From Marinifilum_A sediminis (GTDB lineage: Bacteria; Bacteroidota; Bacteroidia; Bacteroidales; Marinifilaceae): a stretch of 64,000 bases of DNA. The notes under the pieces were generated by a model that worked only from the letters and a program-made list of their open reading frames with translations, was not told where the DNA came from and searched no databases. Positions 1 to 9,348 of the stretch are shown here, piece after piece. Location: positions 77,708 through 141,707 of the forward strand of contig CANMCX010000010.1 of the NCBI GenBank assembly GCA_947496465.1. The letters run 5' to 3'. The first letter of the stretch is position 1; the number at the start of each line of letters is the position of its first letter. The position numbers were made by a program, and so were the translations under genes.

Positions 1-3000
1 AATTTTTAAGGTTTGGTAAGCATAAGGGAAAGCACAAGCATCTGAATAGTTACTTTCACTAATTAAAACTGCTGATGGTTTCTTCCATTTGTTCATTGGC
101 TCGGTTCCAAAGTCCTGTCCTCGAGGAGATAGGGTTGAGTAAACTTCACCGCTTAATAATGTCACCAAATCATCGTGTAGCCAACCACCGCCATTAAAGC
201 GAGTATCTACCACAATTGCTTCGCAAGTACCATATTTACCAAGCATTTCAGAATAAATTTTACGGTAACTTGGCGAGTTCATACCTCTAACATGAACGTA
301 TCCAATTTTGCCATCCGATAAGCGTTTTACTTCTTCCTGACGACTTTTTACCCAACGTTCGTAAAGTAGGTTGTTTATACTTGAAACAGGCTTAACCGTT
401 TCTTCCCATCGTTCTTTTGTGTATGGGCTGTATAAGCTTAAAAGAACTTTTTTACCAGCTTTGTGATTTAATAATGGATAGTGACTCTTATCTTTTGTGA
501 TGGTCATACCATCAATTTTTTCGATAACAACACCTGGTTTAATTTTAGAATCCGCTTGGTTCAAAGGACCTTTTTCAAGAATCTCAGCAATTCTTAAACC
601 ATCACCTTCATATTTCCAATCGTAAAAAGCTCCAAGTTTCGCCGTACGATCACCGTTTGATGATCTGTATCTGTATCCAGAACCAGTATGTGAAGCATTT
701 AATTCACCTAAAAGTTCGCTTAACATTTCTGCAAAATCAAAATTGTTATTGATATGAGGTAAGAATCGAGTGTATTCAGATTTGTAAAAATCCCAATCCA
801 ATTGATGCATTTCAGGATCGTAGAATTTACGCAACATAGTACGCCAAACGTGCTCAAAAAGATATTCTCTTTCCTTGGCTTTGTCAAGATACATTTCTGC
901 AGTATAACTAATGTTTTTGCGCTTATTCGAGGCAACATCCACTTTAATAATACTATTGCCCGACATTAAGAATAAGTTCTTAGCATCTTTATCGAACTGC
1001 ATAGCGCCACCGCCACCTTTTAAATCCAATATCTTTTTTGTTTCCTTCTTTTCCAGATCATTCACCCAAAGATCGTAACCTTCTTCAAATCTACTTAAGT
1101 AGAATAATTTTTTACCATCAGGGGTTAAAATTGCATCGGAAAGATTAGATGGATTTATGGTAAGACAAATCTGACGATCTTCTAATCCTGATAATTCTAT
1201 GTTAAGATCTTTGTCTTTTTCTTCGTCTTCTTTTTTATCCTTCTTGTCTTTTTTGCTTTTCTTATCTTTTTTATCAGTATCCTCTTCTTTTTTGCTCTCT
1301 TTCTTAGCTTTCTCTTCTTCTTTTATTAGCTCTTTCTCCTCTTTAGAAAGTTTAAATTCATCAAGAGTTTTTTGATTGAAAAACTGAACATATACGTCAC
1401 CTTGTGAACCCCAGCTACCATGAGAACGATAACCACGACGATCGGTATGCCAAATCATAGCATTTCCTTTTAACGACCATTTGGCATTTGAATCGCTATA
1501 TCCACTTTCAGTAATATTCACAATTTTCTTATTGCCTTGTGCATCCACTAATGCTACATCTGGCATAAAAATAGTATGAGGATAAAAATCAACTAAAAAC
1601 CATTTGCCATCGTTCGACCAATCGTAATGCTGATCACCATCTGAATAGGAGTAGTTGTATTCTTTTCCAAGAATTTCTCTTACCTTTTTCGATTTAAGGT
1701 TAATTACTTTAAGAATTACACGTTCTTCAAGGAATGCAACCTCTTTTCCATCTGGTGAATATTTTGGTTGATAAGTTTCAGCTTCTGTTTCTAAAACCAC
1801 TTCTTCGTTTAATGTTGTTGCATTTGAAAACTGTGTTTCGCCTTCGCGTACCAATTTGGTTTGATATAAATTCCAACTTCCATTTCTTTCCGAAGCATAA
1901 AGTAGAGCTTTACCATCAGGACTGAAGCTAACCGAGCGTTCCTGCTCAGGAGTATTGGTAATTCTTTTTGTTGTTCCATATTCAACAGATGTTACGAATA
2001 CTTCACCACGTACTATAAATGCAACTTCTTTTCCATTAGGAGCAACGCTCATTTCTTGTGCACCACTTCTTAATTTTTCGTAACTAACTGAATTTTCCTT
2101 GTTGTCAACAGCAAGTTTTACATTCAATTTTACATGATCTTTTCCTTTTTCCTGAGTGTAAATTTCTCCATTCCAGAAATAACACAATTTGTCGTTTTCT
2201 GAAATGCTTAGGAATCGAACAGGATGATTTTTGAATGAACTAAGCTGACTTAAGTCTGATTTGTTATCGACAGGTGCTTTCCAAATGTTAAAAGAACCAG
2301 ATTTTTCTGATAGGTAATAAACTTCCTTATTGTCTGAGCTAAAAACAGGATACAAATCCTCACCTTTAAAGGTAGAGAACATACTATGTTTTTTGTTTTT
2401 AGTATCGTAAATCCAAATGTCTCGGGTTACTGCTGATGTGTGATGTTTTCTCCAATGATCTTCATATCCTTTGCTATCGCGATAAAGAATGAAATCCATA
2501 TTTTTACTGTACTGTGCATCTAATGCTGGAGTAGTAAGAATTTGAGAAATTTTTCCTCCTTTTGCTGGAACACTATATAATTCTGGTAACACTCCGGAAG
2601 GAAACATTACATTTTTGGAATCATCGCTAATTGATGATGAAAATAAGATGTTTTGACCATCAGGAGTAAAAGAAGATGGAGATTCATTTCCAGAGTGAAA
2701 GGTTAATCGTTCTGGAACTCCACCACTTGCCGGAATGGTGTAGATATCAAAATTACCAAATCGATTTGATGCAAAAGCAATTGTTTTGCTATCAGGCGAC
2801 CAAACAGGCTTGTAATCGTATGATTGATTCATAGTTAATGGTGTTGCTGTTCCTCCTTCTGAGGAAATAGTGAAAAGATCACCACCATATTCAAAAACAA
2901 TTGTTTGTCCGTCGGGAGAGATTGAAGGATAACGTAACCATAATGGAGTTTCCGAGGCTAGTAAACTTTCTGCAAGAGCAATTAAAAATGTTGTAATAAA

Positions 3001-3018
3001 AAACAGTTTTTTAAGCAT
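1..3018 (-). CDS. Tricorn-like S41 family protease, 3' end beyond window
   Basis: The frame is open from an ATG at 3018 to base 1, about 1006 codons, so the C terminus is missing. It starts with a signal peptide (MLKKLFFITTFLIALAES). Residues ~25-400 contain repeated beta-propeller (WD40/PD40-like) units of the type SPDGQTIVF, SPDSKTIAF and SPDGKEVAF. A very Lys/Glu-rich linker lies near residues 575-610. Then follow a tail-protease helical part, a PDZ-like segment (GVVIEKIDGM) and an S41 core (GKIGYVHVRGM, VVDTRFNGGGW, and ESNYSDACAFPYAY with the presumed nucleophile Ser). This order matches tricorn-type peptidases, which degrade peptides. The signal peptide suggests periplasmic action, unlike archaeal tricorn. 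The extracted protein lacks only its last part, so the call is secure for the family, but the substrate is unknown. Confidence 0.9.
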   Translation of the reverse strand, partial: MLKKLFFITTFLIALAESLLASETPLWLRYPSISPDGQTIVFEYGGDLFTISSEGGTATPLTMNQSYDYKPVWSPDSKTIAFASNRFGNFDIYTIPASGGVPERLTFHSGNESPSSFTPDGQNILFSSSISDDSKNVMFPSGVLPELYSVPAKGGKISQILTTPALDAQYSKNMDFILYRDSKGYEDHWRKHHTSAVTRDIWIYDTKNKKHSMFSTFKGEDLYPVFSSDNKEVYYLSEKSGSFNIWKAPVDNKSDLSQLSSFKNHPVRFLSISENDKLCYFWNGEIYTQEKGKDHVKLNVKLAVDNKENSVSYEKLRSGAQEMSVAPNGKEVAFIVRGEVFVTSVEYGTTKRITNTPEQERSVSFSPDGKALLYASERNGSWNLYQTKLVREGETQFSNATTLNEEVVLETEAETYQPKYSPDGKEVAFLEERVILKVINLKSKKVREILGKEYNYSYSDGDQHYDWSNDGKWFLVDFYPHTIFMPDVALVDAQGNKKIVNITESGYSDSNAKWSLKGNAMIWHTDRRGYRSHGSWGSQGDVYVQFFNQKTLDEFKLSKEEKELIKEEEKAKKESKKEEDTDKKDKKSKKDKKDKKEDEEKDKDLNIELSGLEDRQICLTINPSNLSDAILTPDGKKLFYLSRFEEGYDLWVNDLEKKETKKILDLKGGGGAMQFDKDAKNLFLMSGNSIIKVDVASNKRKNISYTAEMYLDKAKEREYLFEHVWRTMLRKFYDPEMHQLDWDFYKSEYTRFLPHINNNFDFAEMLSELLGELNASHTGSGYRYRSSNGDRTAKLGAFYDWKYEGDGLRIAEILEKGPLNQADSKIKPGVVIEKIDGMTITKDKSHYPLLNHKAGKKVLLSLYSPYTKERWEETVKPVSSINNLLYERWVKSRQEEVKRLSDGKIGYVHVRGMNSPSYRKIYSEMLGKYGTCEAIVVDTRFNGGGWLHDDLVTLLSGEVYSTLSPRGQDFGTEPMNKWKKPSAVLISESNYSDACAFPYAYQTLKI

Positions 3019-3310
3019 AACGAAATGGACTTGGTTAAAAAATTCTTTTTAATTAATGAATAATTTAATAATTCGATCAAATTATCATATTTCATACCAT
3101 AAGTGTTAGGGGGTTGATTTTGTGATTGTTTTGATGGGTGTGAGTAAATTGTTGATAAATTTAATGTTCGAATGTGAACAAAATCATGTTCGTTTCCGTA
3201 CTAGGTAGTTGAAATAGGATCAACTTTAAATAAGTGTTTTAGAATTGCTTTTTAATGAAAATCTATTTTCTTTACACAGTATACATGTTGCTTAAAATCA
3301 ATCAGAAAGT

Positions 3311-3622
3311 ATGTTAAATTTTCGAATACAAGAACAATCTGTAATTGCTTCCTTAGAAGGGACAAGAAGAATAAATAGTAAGATTTCGGAAATGGTGAAG
3401 AAGGAAATCGTTGATTTTATCGAAAAATCGGGTAAACAAGTTGTGCTTGATCTTAATGGAGTCAGTTTTATTGACAGTCAGGGATTTTCGGCTCTTAAAG
3501 CCATTGCAGAGTTAGCTAAAGCTAATGAACGAATGTTTTCACTAGCTAATGCATCTGAAGATGTTTTGGAATTAGTGGATCTAGTTGGAATGAATGAATC
3601 ATTCGTACTGGGGAAAAATTAG
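3311..3622 (+). CDS. STAS-domain protein (anti-sigma factor antagonist-like)
   Basis: This single-domain protein has 103 residues. The segment VVLDLNGVSFIDSQGFSAL (from ~44) carries the Asp-Ser-x-Gly motif; Ser56 is the position phosphorylated by partner kinases in SpoIIAA/RsbV-type anti-anti-sigma factors. The length fits a stand-alone STAS domain (about 100-110 residues). No anti-sigma kinase or sigma factor gene is adjacent, so the partner is not in this window. The gene stands alone, between the divergent protease gene and the convergent GNAT gene. Its role in partner-switching signalling is inferred from the family. Confidence 0.85.
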   Translation: MLNFRIQEQSVIASLEGTRRINSKISEMVKKEIVDFIEKSGKQVVLDLNGVSFIDSQGFSALKAIAELAKANERMFSLANASEDVLELVDLVGMNESFVLGKN

Positions 3623-3637
3623 CAGAATTGTTGTTTC

Positions 3638-4156
3638 TTATAAATCATTGAATTCTTTAGGGTATTCAACACATCCCTGAACACAATCTAATGAATTCTT
3701 CTCAAGTTCTATTGCCATAAATGCTTGATCGGGTACTTCGAATGGAGCTGTGATATCGAATTTACTTGCAGGTTTAAAACCAAATTTTGGATAATATTTA
3801 TCGTGCCCCAATACTATTACTGATTGGTGACCTAGTTTTTTTGCTTTAGAAAGTCCTTTTTCCACCAGCTGACTTCCAATTCCTAAAGATTGAAGTTCAG
3901 GAATAACTGACATTGGTGCCAGAGCTAAAGATTGAAATTCTTTTTCGTTTGATTTTATAAGGATTGGAAAGAATAAAATATGACCGACGACTTCGTTTCC
4001 CATACTTGCAACCAAAGATAATTCCTTAATAAATTTCCGGTTTTTTCTTAATTTTTCAACCAATTTTCCTTCAGCTTCCTGACCAAAAGCCATATCATTA
4101 ATCATGGTGATTACTGAATAATCATTTTTGTTTTCAGGGCGAATATTAATTTTCAT
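3638..4156 (-). CDS. GNAT family N-acetyltransferase (YhbS-like)
   Basis: The protein has 172 residues starting at the ATG at 4156 (MKINIRPENK). A longer frame begins at 4207, but that start lies inside the hairpin that ends the upstream miaB transcript, so the inner start is preferred. The GNAT fold is visible: beta4 with LALAPMSVIPELQSLGIGSQLVEKGL (acetyl-CoA pyrophosphate loop, Q/RxxGxG/A type, near residues 75-95) and VIVLGHDKYYPKFGFKPA near 115-130, typical of the YhbS/COG3153 group. The substrate is not known. It probably acts in the cytosol. It follows miaB on the same strand but is separated from it by a terminator. Confidence 0.82.
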   Translation of the reverse strand: MKINIRPENKNDYSVITMINDMAFGQEAEGKLVEKLRKNRKFIKELSLVASMGNEVVGHILFFPILIKSNEKEFQSLALAPMSVIPELQSLGIGSQLVEKGLSKAKKLGHQSVIVLGHDKYYPKFGFKPASKFDITAPFEVPDQAFMAIELEKNSLDCVQGCVEYPKEFNDL

Positions 4157-4190
4157 GGCTTTTTTAATTGGTCTAATAACAAAGATAAAT

Positions 4191-4222
4191 AAAAAAGAGT
4201 CACACAATTTGCATGACTCTTA
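4191..4222 (-). terminator. Rho-independent terminator after miaB
   Basis: The inverted repeat aagagtca (4195-4202) / tgactctt (4214-4221) has an 11-base loop. Read on the minus strand it is followed by a T-rich run (4190s and below). It sits just after the miaB stop codon at 4229. Confidence 0.75.
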
Positions 4223-4228
4223 ATGTTG

Positions 4229-5560
4229 TTATATCGAAACACCTATTAGTGTTGCAGTAGTACAGCTTGTTGCTTTAACTTGAACTAAATCTCCAACTTT
4301 GTAATCTTTCCTTGGAAAAACGATCACTTTATTTTGAGAGGTTCTTCCATACAATTCCTGATCTGATTTTTTCGAAACTCCTTCAACTAAAACTTCGAAA
4401 ACTTTATCGATATCACGAAGGTTACTTTCATGAGATAATTTACTCTGAACCTCAATCATTTCCGTAAGACGTTTGCTCTTGATATCTTCAGGAACATTAT
4501 CTTCAAGATTTTTATATGCAAAAGTACCAGGGCGTTCCGAGTATTTAAACATATACGATAAATCGAATTTTGCCCATTTCATCAAATCCAGAGTAGCTTG
4601 AAAATCTTCATCGCTTTCGTTATGAAATCCACAAAAAATGTCAGATGAAATCCCACAATCCGGAATAATTGTGCGTATTGCGGTAATTCTATCCATATAC
4701 CATTCACGTGTGTATTTTCTGCGCATGTCTTTTAAAACAGAATCGCTACCTGATTGAACAGGAAGATGAATATATCTGCAAATATTTGAATATTTGGCAA
4801 TAACTCTTAGCGTATCGTCACTCATATCTTTAGGATGAGATGTTGCGAAGCGAATTCTCATATTTGGTTCAGCTTTAGCAACCATTTCGAGTAGTTCCGG
4901 GAAGCTAACATCCGAAACCGAATTCTTGAATTGGAATGAATTTACATTTTGTCCCAATAGGGTTACTTCCTTATATCCTTTTTCAGATAAATCTTTAACC
5001 TCTTTTAATATGCTTTCAGGGTTACGGCTTCTCTCTCTTCCTCTTGTATAAGGAACAATACAGTATGTACAGAAATTATTACAACCTCTCATGATGGATA
5101 CAAAACCTGAAATGGCAGTTTCATCAATTCGTGAAGGACATATATCTTTATAAGTTTCAGTTAATGATAGGTCAATGTTGATTGCCTTCTCGCCGTTTTC
5201 CGCTTTTTTTACAAGCATTGGTAAATCCATATATGCATCAGGACCAACAACAATGTTCACATTTTTCTCCTGTTCGAACAGTTTTTCTCCTAAACGCTCA
5301 GCCATACAGCCAATTACACCAACTAAGAGTTTTGGATTTTTCTTTTTTAATTCTTTAAATCCTTGAACTCTACCTCTTACTCTCTGTTCTGCATTTTCTC
5401 GAACCGAACAAGTATTTACTAAAATAACATCAGCATCTTCTCTGTTTTTTGTTACTTCATAACCATCGTGTTGCATAATAGCTGCAACAACTTCGCTATC
5501 TGCAACATTCATCTGGCAACCATAGGTTTCCAAAAACAATTTTTTGTTGATTTCGCTCAT
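4229..5560 (-). CDS. miaB: tRNA-2-methylthio-N6-dimethylallyladenosine synthase
   Basis: The protein has 443 residues, normal for MiaB. The N-terminal UPF0004 domain has its three cluster cysteines (YGCQMN near 15, NTCSVREN near 51, GCMAERLG near 85). The radical-SAM motif CxxxCxxC is present as RGCNNFCTYCIVPYTRGRERSR near 160. A C-terminal TRAM-like segment (GRTSQNKVIVFPRKDYKVGDLVQVKATSCTTATL) completes the family pattern. The enzyme adds a methylthio group to i6A37 of tRNAs that read UNN codons, using SAM and a sacrificial iron-sulfur cluster. The start ATG at 5560 gives the expected MSEINKKLFLETYGCQMN. Confidence 0.97.
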   Translation of the reverse strand: MSEINKKLFLETYGCQMNVADSEVVAAIMQHDGYEVTKNREDADVILVNTCSVRENAEQRVRGRVQGFKELKKKNPKLLVGVIGCMAERLGEKLFEQEKNVNIVVGPDAYMDLPMLVKKAENGEKAINIDLSLTETYKDICPSRIDETAISGFVSIMRGCNNFCTYCIVPYTRGRERSRNPESILKEVKDLSEKGYKEVTLLGQNVNSFQFKNSVSDVSFPELLEMVAKAEPNMRIRFATSHPKDMSDDTLRVIAKYSNICRYIHLPVQSGSDSVLKDMRRKYTREWYMDRITAIRTIIPDCGISSDIFCGFHNESDEDFQATLDLMKWAKFDLSYMFKYSERPGTFAYKNLEDNVPEDIKSKRLTEMIEVQSKLSHESNLRDIDKVFEVLVEGVSKKSDQELYGRTSQNKVIVFPRKDYKVGDLVQVKATSCTTATLIGVSI

Positions 5561-5809
5561 TCTGATATCCTCAGTTTAAAAAATTCCGTGCAAAGTTACA
5601 TTATCTCAATAGATTGGCAAGAAGTAGAGATGTGATTTAGAATTGATATAAAAACAATATGAAGAAATGAACACATTTTTTGATTTTTGGTGAAATTTAT
5701 TTGTGTGTTGATTAAAGTATTAATTCGTAAATTTAATTGTATCAGATGTACTTTATTATCCATTTTATTAAAGGCTTGTATTTTGATTTTTTAGGAATGA
5801 AAAATTGTG

Positions 5810-5839
5810 TTTGTTGCTAAAGAAATTTGTGTATTTTTA
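5810..5839 (+). promoter_or_regulatory. Possible promoter in the miaB-usp gap
   Basis: The 419-base gap 5561-5979 holds no gene. The only candidate signal seen is TTTG at 5810-5813, an 18-base spacer, then TATTTTTA at 5832-5839, which resembles the Bacteroidota -33/-7 elements (TTTG, TAnnTTTG) with one mismatch at the end. It would give a ~130-base 5' UTR to the stress protein. This is weak evidence. Confidence 0.3.
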
Positions 5840-5979
5840 TCTCGCAAATTAAGCTTTTGAAAAGGTGTTGATATTGAGTGGGTTTGGGAATAAATCTCTC
5901 TCGGTTGCCTGTTTTGTTTATGTACATTCAAAAATAGGAACTGTTTTTGTATTACAGATTAACTGAAAAACTAAACAAC

Positions 5980-6810
5980 ATGAAACGTATTTTGGTCCCC
6001 GTAGACTTTTCCGGAGATTCCATAAAGGCTTTGAAATTTGCCATTAACTTGGCTAATAATCTCGGCACGCACCTTCGAATGATACATGTAAAAAAATCTG
6101 AGAAATTTGAAATTCCATTTCATTTTGAGGAGCTGAAAGATGAAATCATTCATACAGTACAAGAGTATTTAGAAAAATTGACAGAACTTCATTCGCCTGC
6201 CTATGCCGTAGAGAATGGAGTTTTTGATTTTAAAATAAGAAAAGGAAGTGTTTATCGTGAGATTGTGAATCAGGCAAAATACGGAGATTCGTATCTAATT
6301 GTGATGGGAGCATATGGTGCCTCGGGTTTCGAAGAGTTTTTTATTGGAAGTAATGCATTTAAGGTAGTAAGTCATGCTTCTTGTCCTGTTGTTACGGTGC
6401 ATCAGGAGTTAGAAACTCAATCTGTGAAAAGAATTGTAATGCCAATTGATGCGAGTAATCAAACTCGTAAAAAAATTCCAGTTGTTGCTGATTTGGCTAT
6501 GAATTGTGGAGCAGAAGTGCACGTGTTGGGTGTTTATGAGTCAGCGGATAAAGTTGTTGTTGGTAAAATTGAACATTATATGCGACAGGCTGAAGAATAC
6601 TTGAATGAGGTGAGTGTAAATGTAATTAAAGAAGTTCGGCAAGGTGAGAATAACACATTTACAGCTCTTGAATATGCAAGAGAAATAGAAGCTGATATTA
6701 TTGCAATAATGACTGAGCAAGCAGAAACGACATTCAATATGTTTTTCGGATCTTACGCTCAGCAAATGGTAAATAAATCTGAAATTCCAATTCTATCGGT
6801 GCCAAACTAA
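5980..6810 (+). CDS. Universal stress protein with two UspA domains
   Basis: The protein has 276 residues starting at the ATG at 5980 (MKRILVPVDFSG), the typical first residues of a Usp domain; an upstream in-frame TTG at 5947 would add eleven unconserved residues. Domain 1 (~1-140) has the complete ATP-binding motif G-2X-G-9X-G-S (GAYGASGFEEFFIGS). Domain 2 (~150-276) starts KRIVMPIDASNQTRKK and has a weaker motif near its end (MFFGSYAQQMV), so ATP binding there is uncertain. Tandem UspA proteins take part in stress and stationary-phase responses, but the specific role here is unknown. Confidence 0.9.
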   Translation: MKRILVPVDFSGDSIKALKFAINLANNLGTHLRMIHVKKSEKFEIPFHFEELKDEIIHTVQEYLEKLTELHSPAYAVENGVFDFKIRKGSVYREIVNQAKYGDSYLIVMGAYGASGFEEFFIGSNAFKVVSHASCPVVTVHQELETQSVKRIVMPIDASNQTRKKIPVVADLAMNCGAEVHVLGVYESADKVVVGKIEHYMRQAEEYLNEVSVNVIKEVRQGENNTFTALEYAREIEADIIAIMTEQAETTFNMFFGSYAQQMVNKSEIPILSVPN

Positions 6811-6862
6811 AAGTGGTTATTGATAGGTAGTGAAAGTTGTTAGAAATAAAATAGAAGTGGAC

Positions 6863-7351
6863 ATGCAGAATTATAAGTTTTTAATAGTTTTTGTTTTAAT
6901 TATTGTAGGATTCTCTCTGAATGCTCAAGAGGTAGAACAAAAAGAGGGAATTGTAGATACGCTTGGAGAAGTAAAGGTGATTCAAGATGAGAGAGTGATT
7001 GAACTGTTAAAAACAGATAGTATTCTTAATTCGAAAAAGAGAAGTTTTTCTGGTTATAGAGTCCAAATATTTTTTGGAGGAAGTACGGATAAGGAAAGAG
7101 CATTCGAAATTAAAAAAGAGTTTAAAGAGTTGTTTCCTGAGGAAAGAGCTTATGTTGTTTACACTGCTCCTGATTTTAGAGTGCGTGTGGGTAACTTTAG
7201 AACAAAATTAGAATCAATAGAACTTTATAAAGCATGTTCTGAATATTTTCCAAATTGTTATCCGGTAAAAACCGAAATCATGTTTTCGGATTTAGAACCT
7301 GTTGAGGAGGAGGAAGTTGAAGAATTGATTATTGAGGAAGGCGTTGAATAA
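6863..7351 (+). CDS. Exported SPOR-domain protein
   Basis: The protein has 162 residues from the ATG at 6863, which opens a signal peptide (MQNYKFLIVFVLIIVGFSLNAQ). An in-frame GTG at 6830 would only add residues before this signal and is not favoured. Residues ~60-140 form a SPOR-like domain (SGYRVQIFFGGSTDKERAFEIKKEF ... DFRVRVGNFRTKLESIELYKACSEYFPNCYPVKTEI), the fold that binds denuded peptidoglycan at division septa. The tail is acidic (EEEEVEELIIEEGVE). A periplasmic septal or cell-wall role is inferred from the domain. Confidence 0.82.
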   Translation: MQNYKFLIVFVLIIVGFSLNAQEVEQKEGIVDTLGEVKVIQDERVIELLKTDSILNSKKRSFSGYRVQIFFGGSTDKERAFEIKKEFKELFPEERAYVVYTAPDFRVRVGNFRTKLESIELYKACSEYFPNCYPVKTEIMFSDLEPVEEEEVEELIIEEGVE

Positions 7352-7387
7352 CAGCAATATACTAAATAACCATTTAAGAAGTTAAGA

Positions 7388-9289
7388 ATGAGTGATCAGT
7401 TAAAGCATGAGTGCGGAATAGCAATGATAAGATTGCTAAAGCCTCTCGAATACTATCAGGAGAAATATGGAACCTGGAGATATGGTATTCAAAAACTCTA
7501 TTTGTTGATGGAGAAGCAACACAATAGAGGGCAGGAAGGTGCGGGAGCAGTAAGCTTAAAGTTAGATCAGGCTCCGGGAGAGAAATATATTTCTCGAGAG
7601 AGATCTTGTGGCGACCAGCCTATTAAAGATGTATTCGATAAAGTCTATGGTAGACTAAAAGAAGGAGAAGAAAAAAATCCGGAAAGCTTTAATGATCCTG
7701 TTTGGGCAAAAGCTAATTTGCCATTTGCAGGGGAGTTGTACATGGGACATCTAAGGTATGGAACTTTTGGTCGTAATAGTATCGATTTTGTACATCCTGT
7801 GATGCGTGAAAATAACTGGAAATCTAGAAATCTGGTTTTAGCGGGTAATTTCAATCTTACAAATGTTGATGAACTTTTTGACTTATTAGTGGATTTAGGT
7901 CAGCATCCTAAAGATTATACTGATACCGTAACCATATTAGAAAAAGTTGGTCATTATCTTGACGAAGAAAATCAATTGTTGTTCCGTCAGTATAAAAATG
8001 ATGGATATTCAAATAGAGAAATTTCACCACTTATTGAGAAAAATATAGACATTCAGAAGGTGTTGTCTAGCGCAAGTAGAACCTGGGATGGAGGTTATGC
8101 AGTAGCTGGTATGTTCGGGCATGGTGATGCTTTTGTGATGAGAGATCCTTGGGGAATTAGACCTGCATTCTATTATCAGGATGATGAGGTTTTGGTAGTA
8201 GCATCAGAGCGTCCTGTGATACAAACTGCATTTAATGTGAAAGCAGATACCATTAAAGAGATTTCTCCTGGTAATGCTGTTGTAGTGAAAAAAAATGGTG
8301 TTATTGAAGAAGTACCTGTTCGTGTTCCTCAAAAAAGAAGATCATGTTCTTTTGAGAGAATTTATTTCTCTCGAGGTAGCGATAAAGATATCTACAATGA
8401 GAGAAAACGACTGGGTCAATTGCTTACTCCAGCAATTCTAAAATCTATCGATCATGATATTAAAAACACTGTGTTTTCATTTATTCCTAATACTGCCGAA
8501 ACGGCTTTTTATGGAATGATGGAAGGTGTGCGTCATAGATTAATGGAAGAGAAAAAGGAGAAAATTCATGATTTAAATGGCAGTTGGACAGAAGAAAAGT
8601 TAAAAGAGATTATTTCTGTTGAACCTCGTGTAGAGAAAATTGCAATTAAAGATGTAAAATTGAGAACCTTTATTACTAATGATGAAGGTCGTGACGATTT
8701 GGTTGGTCATGTTTATGATGTTACTTATGGTATTGTGAAGAATCAAGAAGACAACCTGGTTGTAATTGATGATTCAATTGTTCGAGGAACTACTTTAAAA
8801 CAGAGTATTTTAAGAATTTTAGATCGCCTACACCCTAAGAAAATTGTAATTGTATCTTCAGCACCACAAATTCGTTATCCTGATTGTTATGGTATTGATA
8901 TGACAAGAATGGGAGAGTTTATTGCTTTTAATGCAGCTATTGCAATGTTAAAAGAGCAGGGAATGGAAGATGTAATTCAGGAGACTTATAAGAAATGTAA
9001 AGCTCAGGAAAATCTACCTAAGGAAGAGGTGATGAATTACGTTAAGGAAATTTACAAGCCTTTTACAGCAGAGCAAATTTCTGGAAAAATTGCTGAACTA
9101 TTAACTCCTGATAATATGGAGGCAGAAGTTGAGATTGTTTATCAATCAATTGAAAACTTGCATGAAGCTTGTCCTGAGAATAATGGAGACTGGTATTTTA
9201 CGGGTAATTATCCAACTCCGGGAGGTAACAAGGTTGTGAACACTTCGTTCATTAACTATGTAGAAGGAAACGACAAAAGAGCTTATTAA
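7388..9289 (+). CDS. PurF-like amidophosphoribosyltransferase, long Bacteroidota form
   Basis: The protein has 633 residues. The N-terminal class II glutamine amidotransferase domain has Cys9 in HECGIAMI as presumed nucleophile after a short propeptide, plus the NTN-hydrolase segments MEKQHNRGQEGAG and MGHLRYGTFG. The C-terminal phosphoribosyltransferase domain has the PRPP loop NLVVIDDSIVRGTTLKQSI near residue 458. PurF makes 5-phosphoribosylamine, the first step of purine synthesis. Canonical PurF is about 470-510 residues, so this is a longer variant. Bacteroidota genomes, as far as I recall, carry such a form, sometimes besides a canonical PurF, so its exact physiological role is less sure than its family. 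A terminator follows the gene. Confidence 0.85.
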   Translation: MSDQLKHECGIAMIRLLKPLEYYQEKYGTWRYGIQKLYLLMEKQHNRGQEGAGAVSLKLDQAPGEKYISRERSCGDQPIKDVFDKVYGRLKEGEEKNPESFNDPVWAKANLPFAGELYMGHLRYGTFGRNSIDFVHPVMRENNWKSRNLVLAGNFNLTNVDELFDLLVDLGQHPKDYTDTVTILEKVGHYLDEENQLLFRQYKNDGYSNREISPLIEKNIDIQKVLSSASRTWDGGYAVAGMFGHGDAFVMRDPWGIRPAFYYQDDEVLVVASERPVIQTAFNVKADTIKEISPGNAVVVKKNGVIEEVPVRVPQKRRSCSFERIYFSRGSDKDIYNERKRLGQLLTPAILKSIDHDIKNTVFSFIPNTAETAFYGMMEGVRHRLMEEKKEKIHDLNGSWTEEKLKEIISVEPRVEKIAIKDVKLRTFITNDEGRDDLVGHVYDVTYGIVKNQEDNLVVIDDSIVRGTTLKQSILRILDRLHPKKIVIVSSAPQIRYPDCYGIDMTRMGEFIAFNAAIAMLKEQGMEDVIQETYKKCKAQENLPKEEVMNYVKEIYKPFTAEQISGKIAELLTPDNMEAEVEIVYQSIENLHEACPENNGDWYFTGNYPTPGGNKVVNTSFINYVEGNDKRAY

Positions 9290-9313
9290 ATAACTTGCAA
9301 TTATAGATACAAA

Positions 9314-9341
9314 AAAACCACTTCATCTGAAGTGGTTTTTT
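9314..9341. terminator. Bidirectional terminator between convergent genes
   Basis: The stem aaccacttc (9316-9324) / gaagtggtt (9329-9337) is flanked by an A-run on the left and a T-run on the right, so it can act on both strands. It separates the purF-like gene from the glsB-like gene. Confidence 0.85.
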
Positions 9342-9348
9342 TATGAGT

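Noticed and set aside
4157..4207. Longer N terminus of the GNAT protein
   Set aside because: The start at 4207 lies within the miaB terminator hairpin and the added residues are not family-like.
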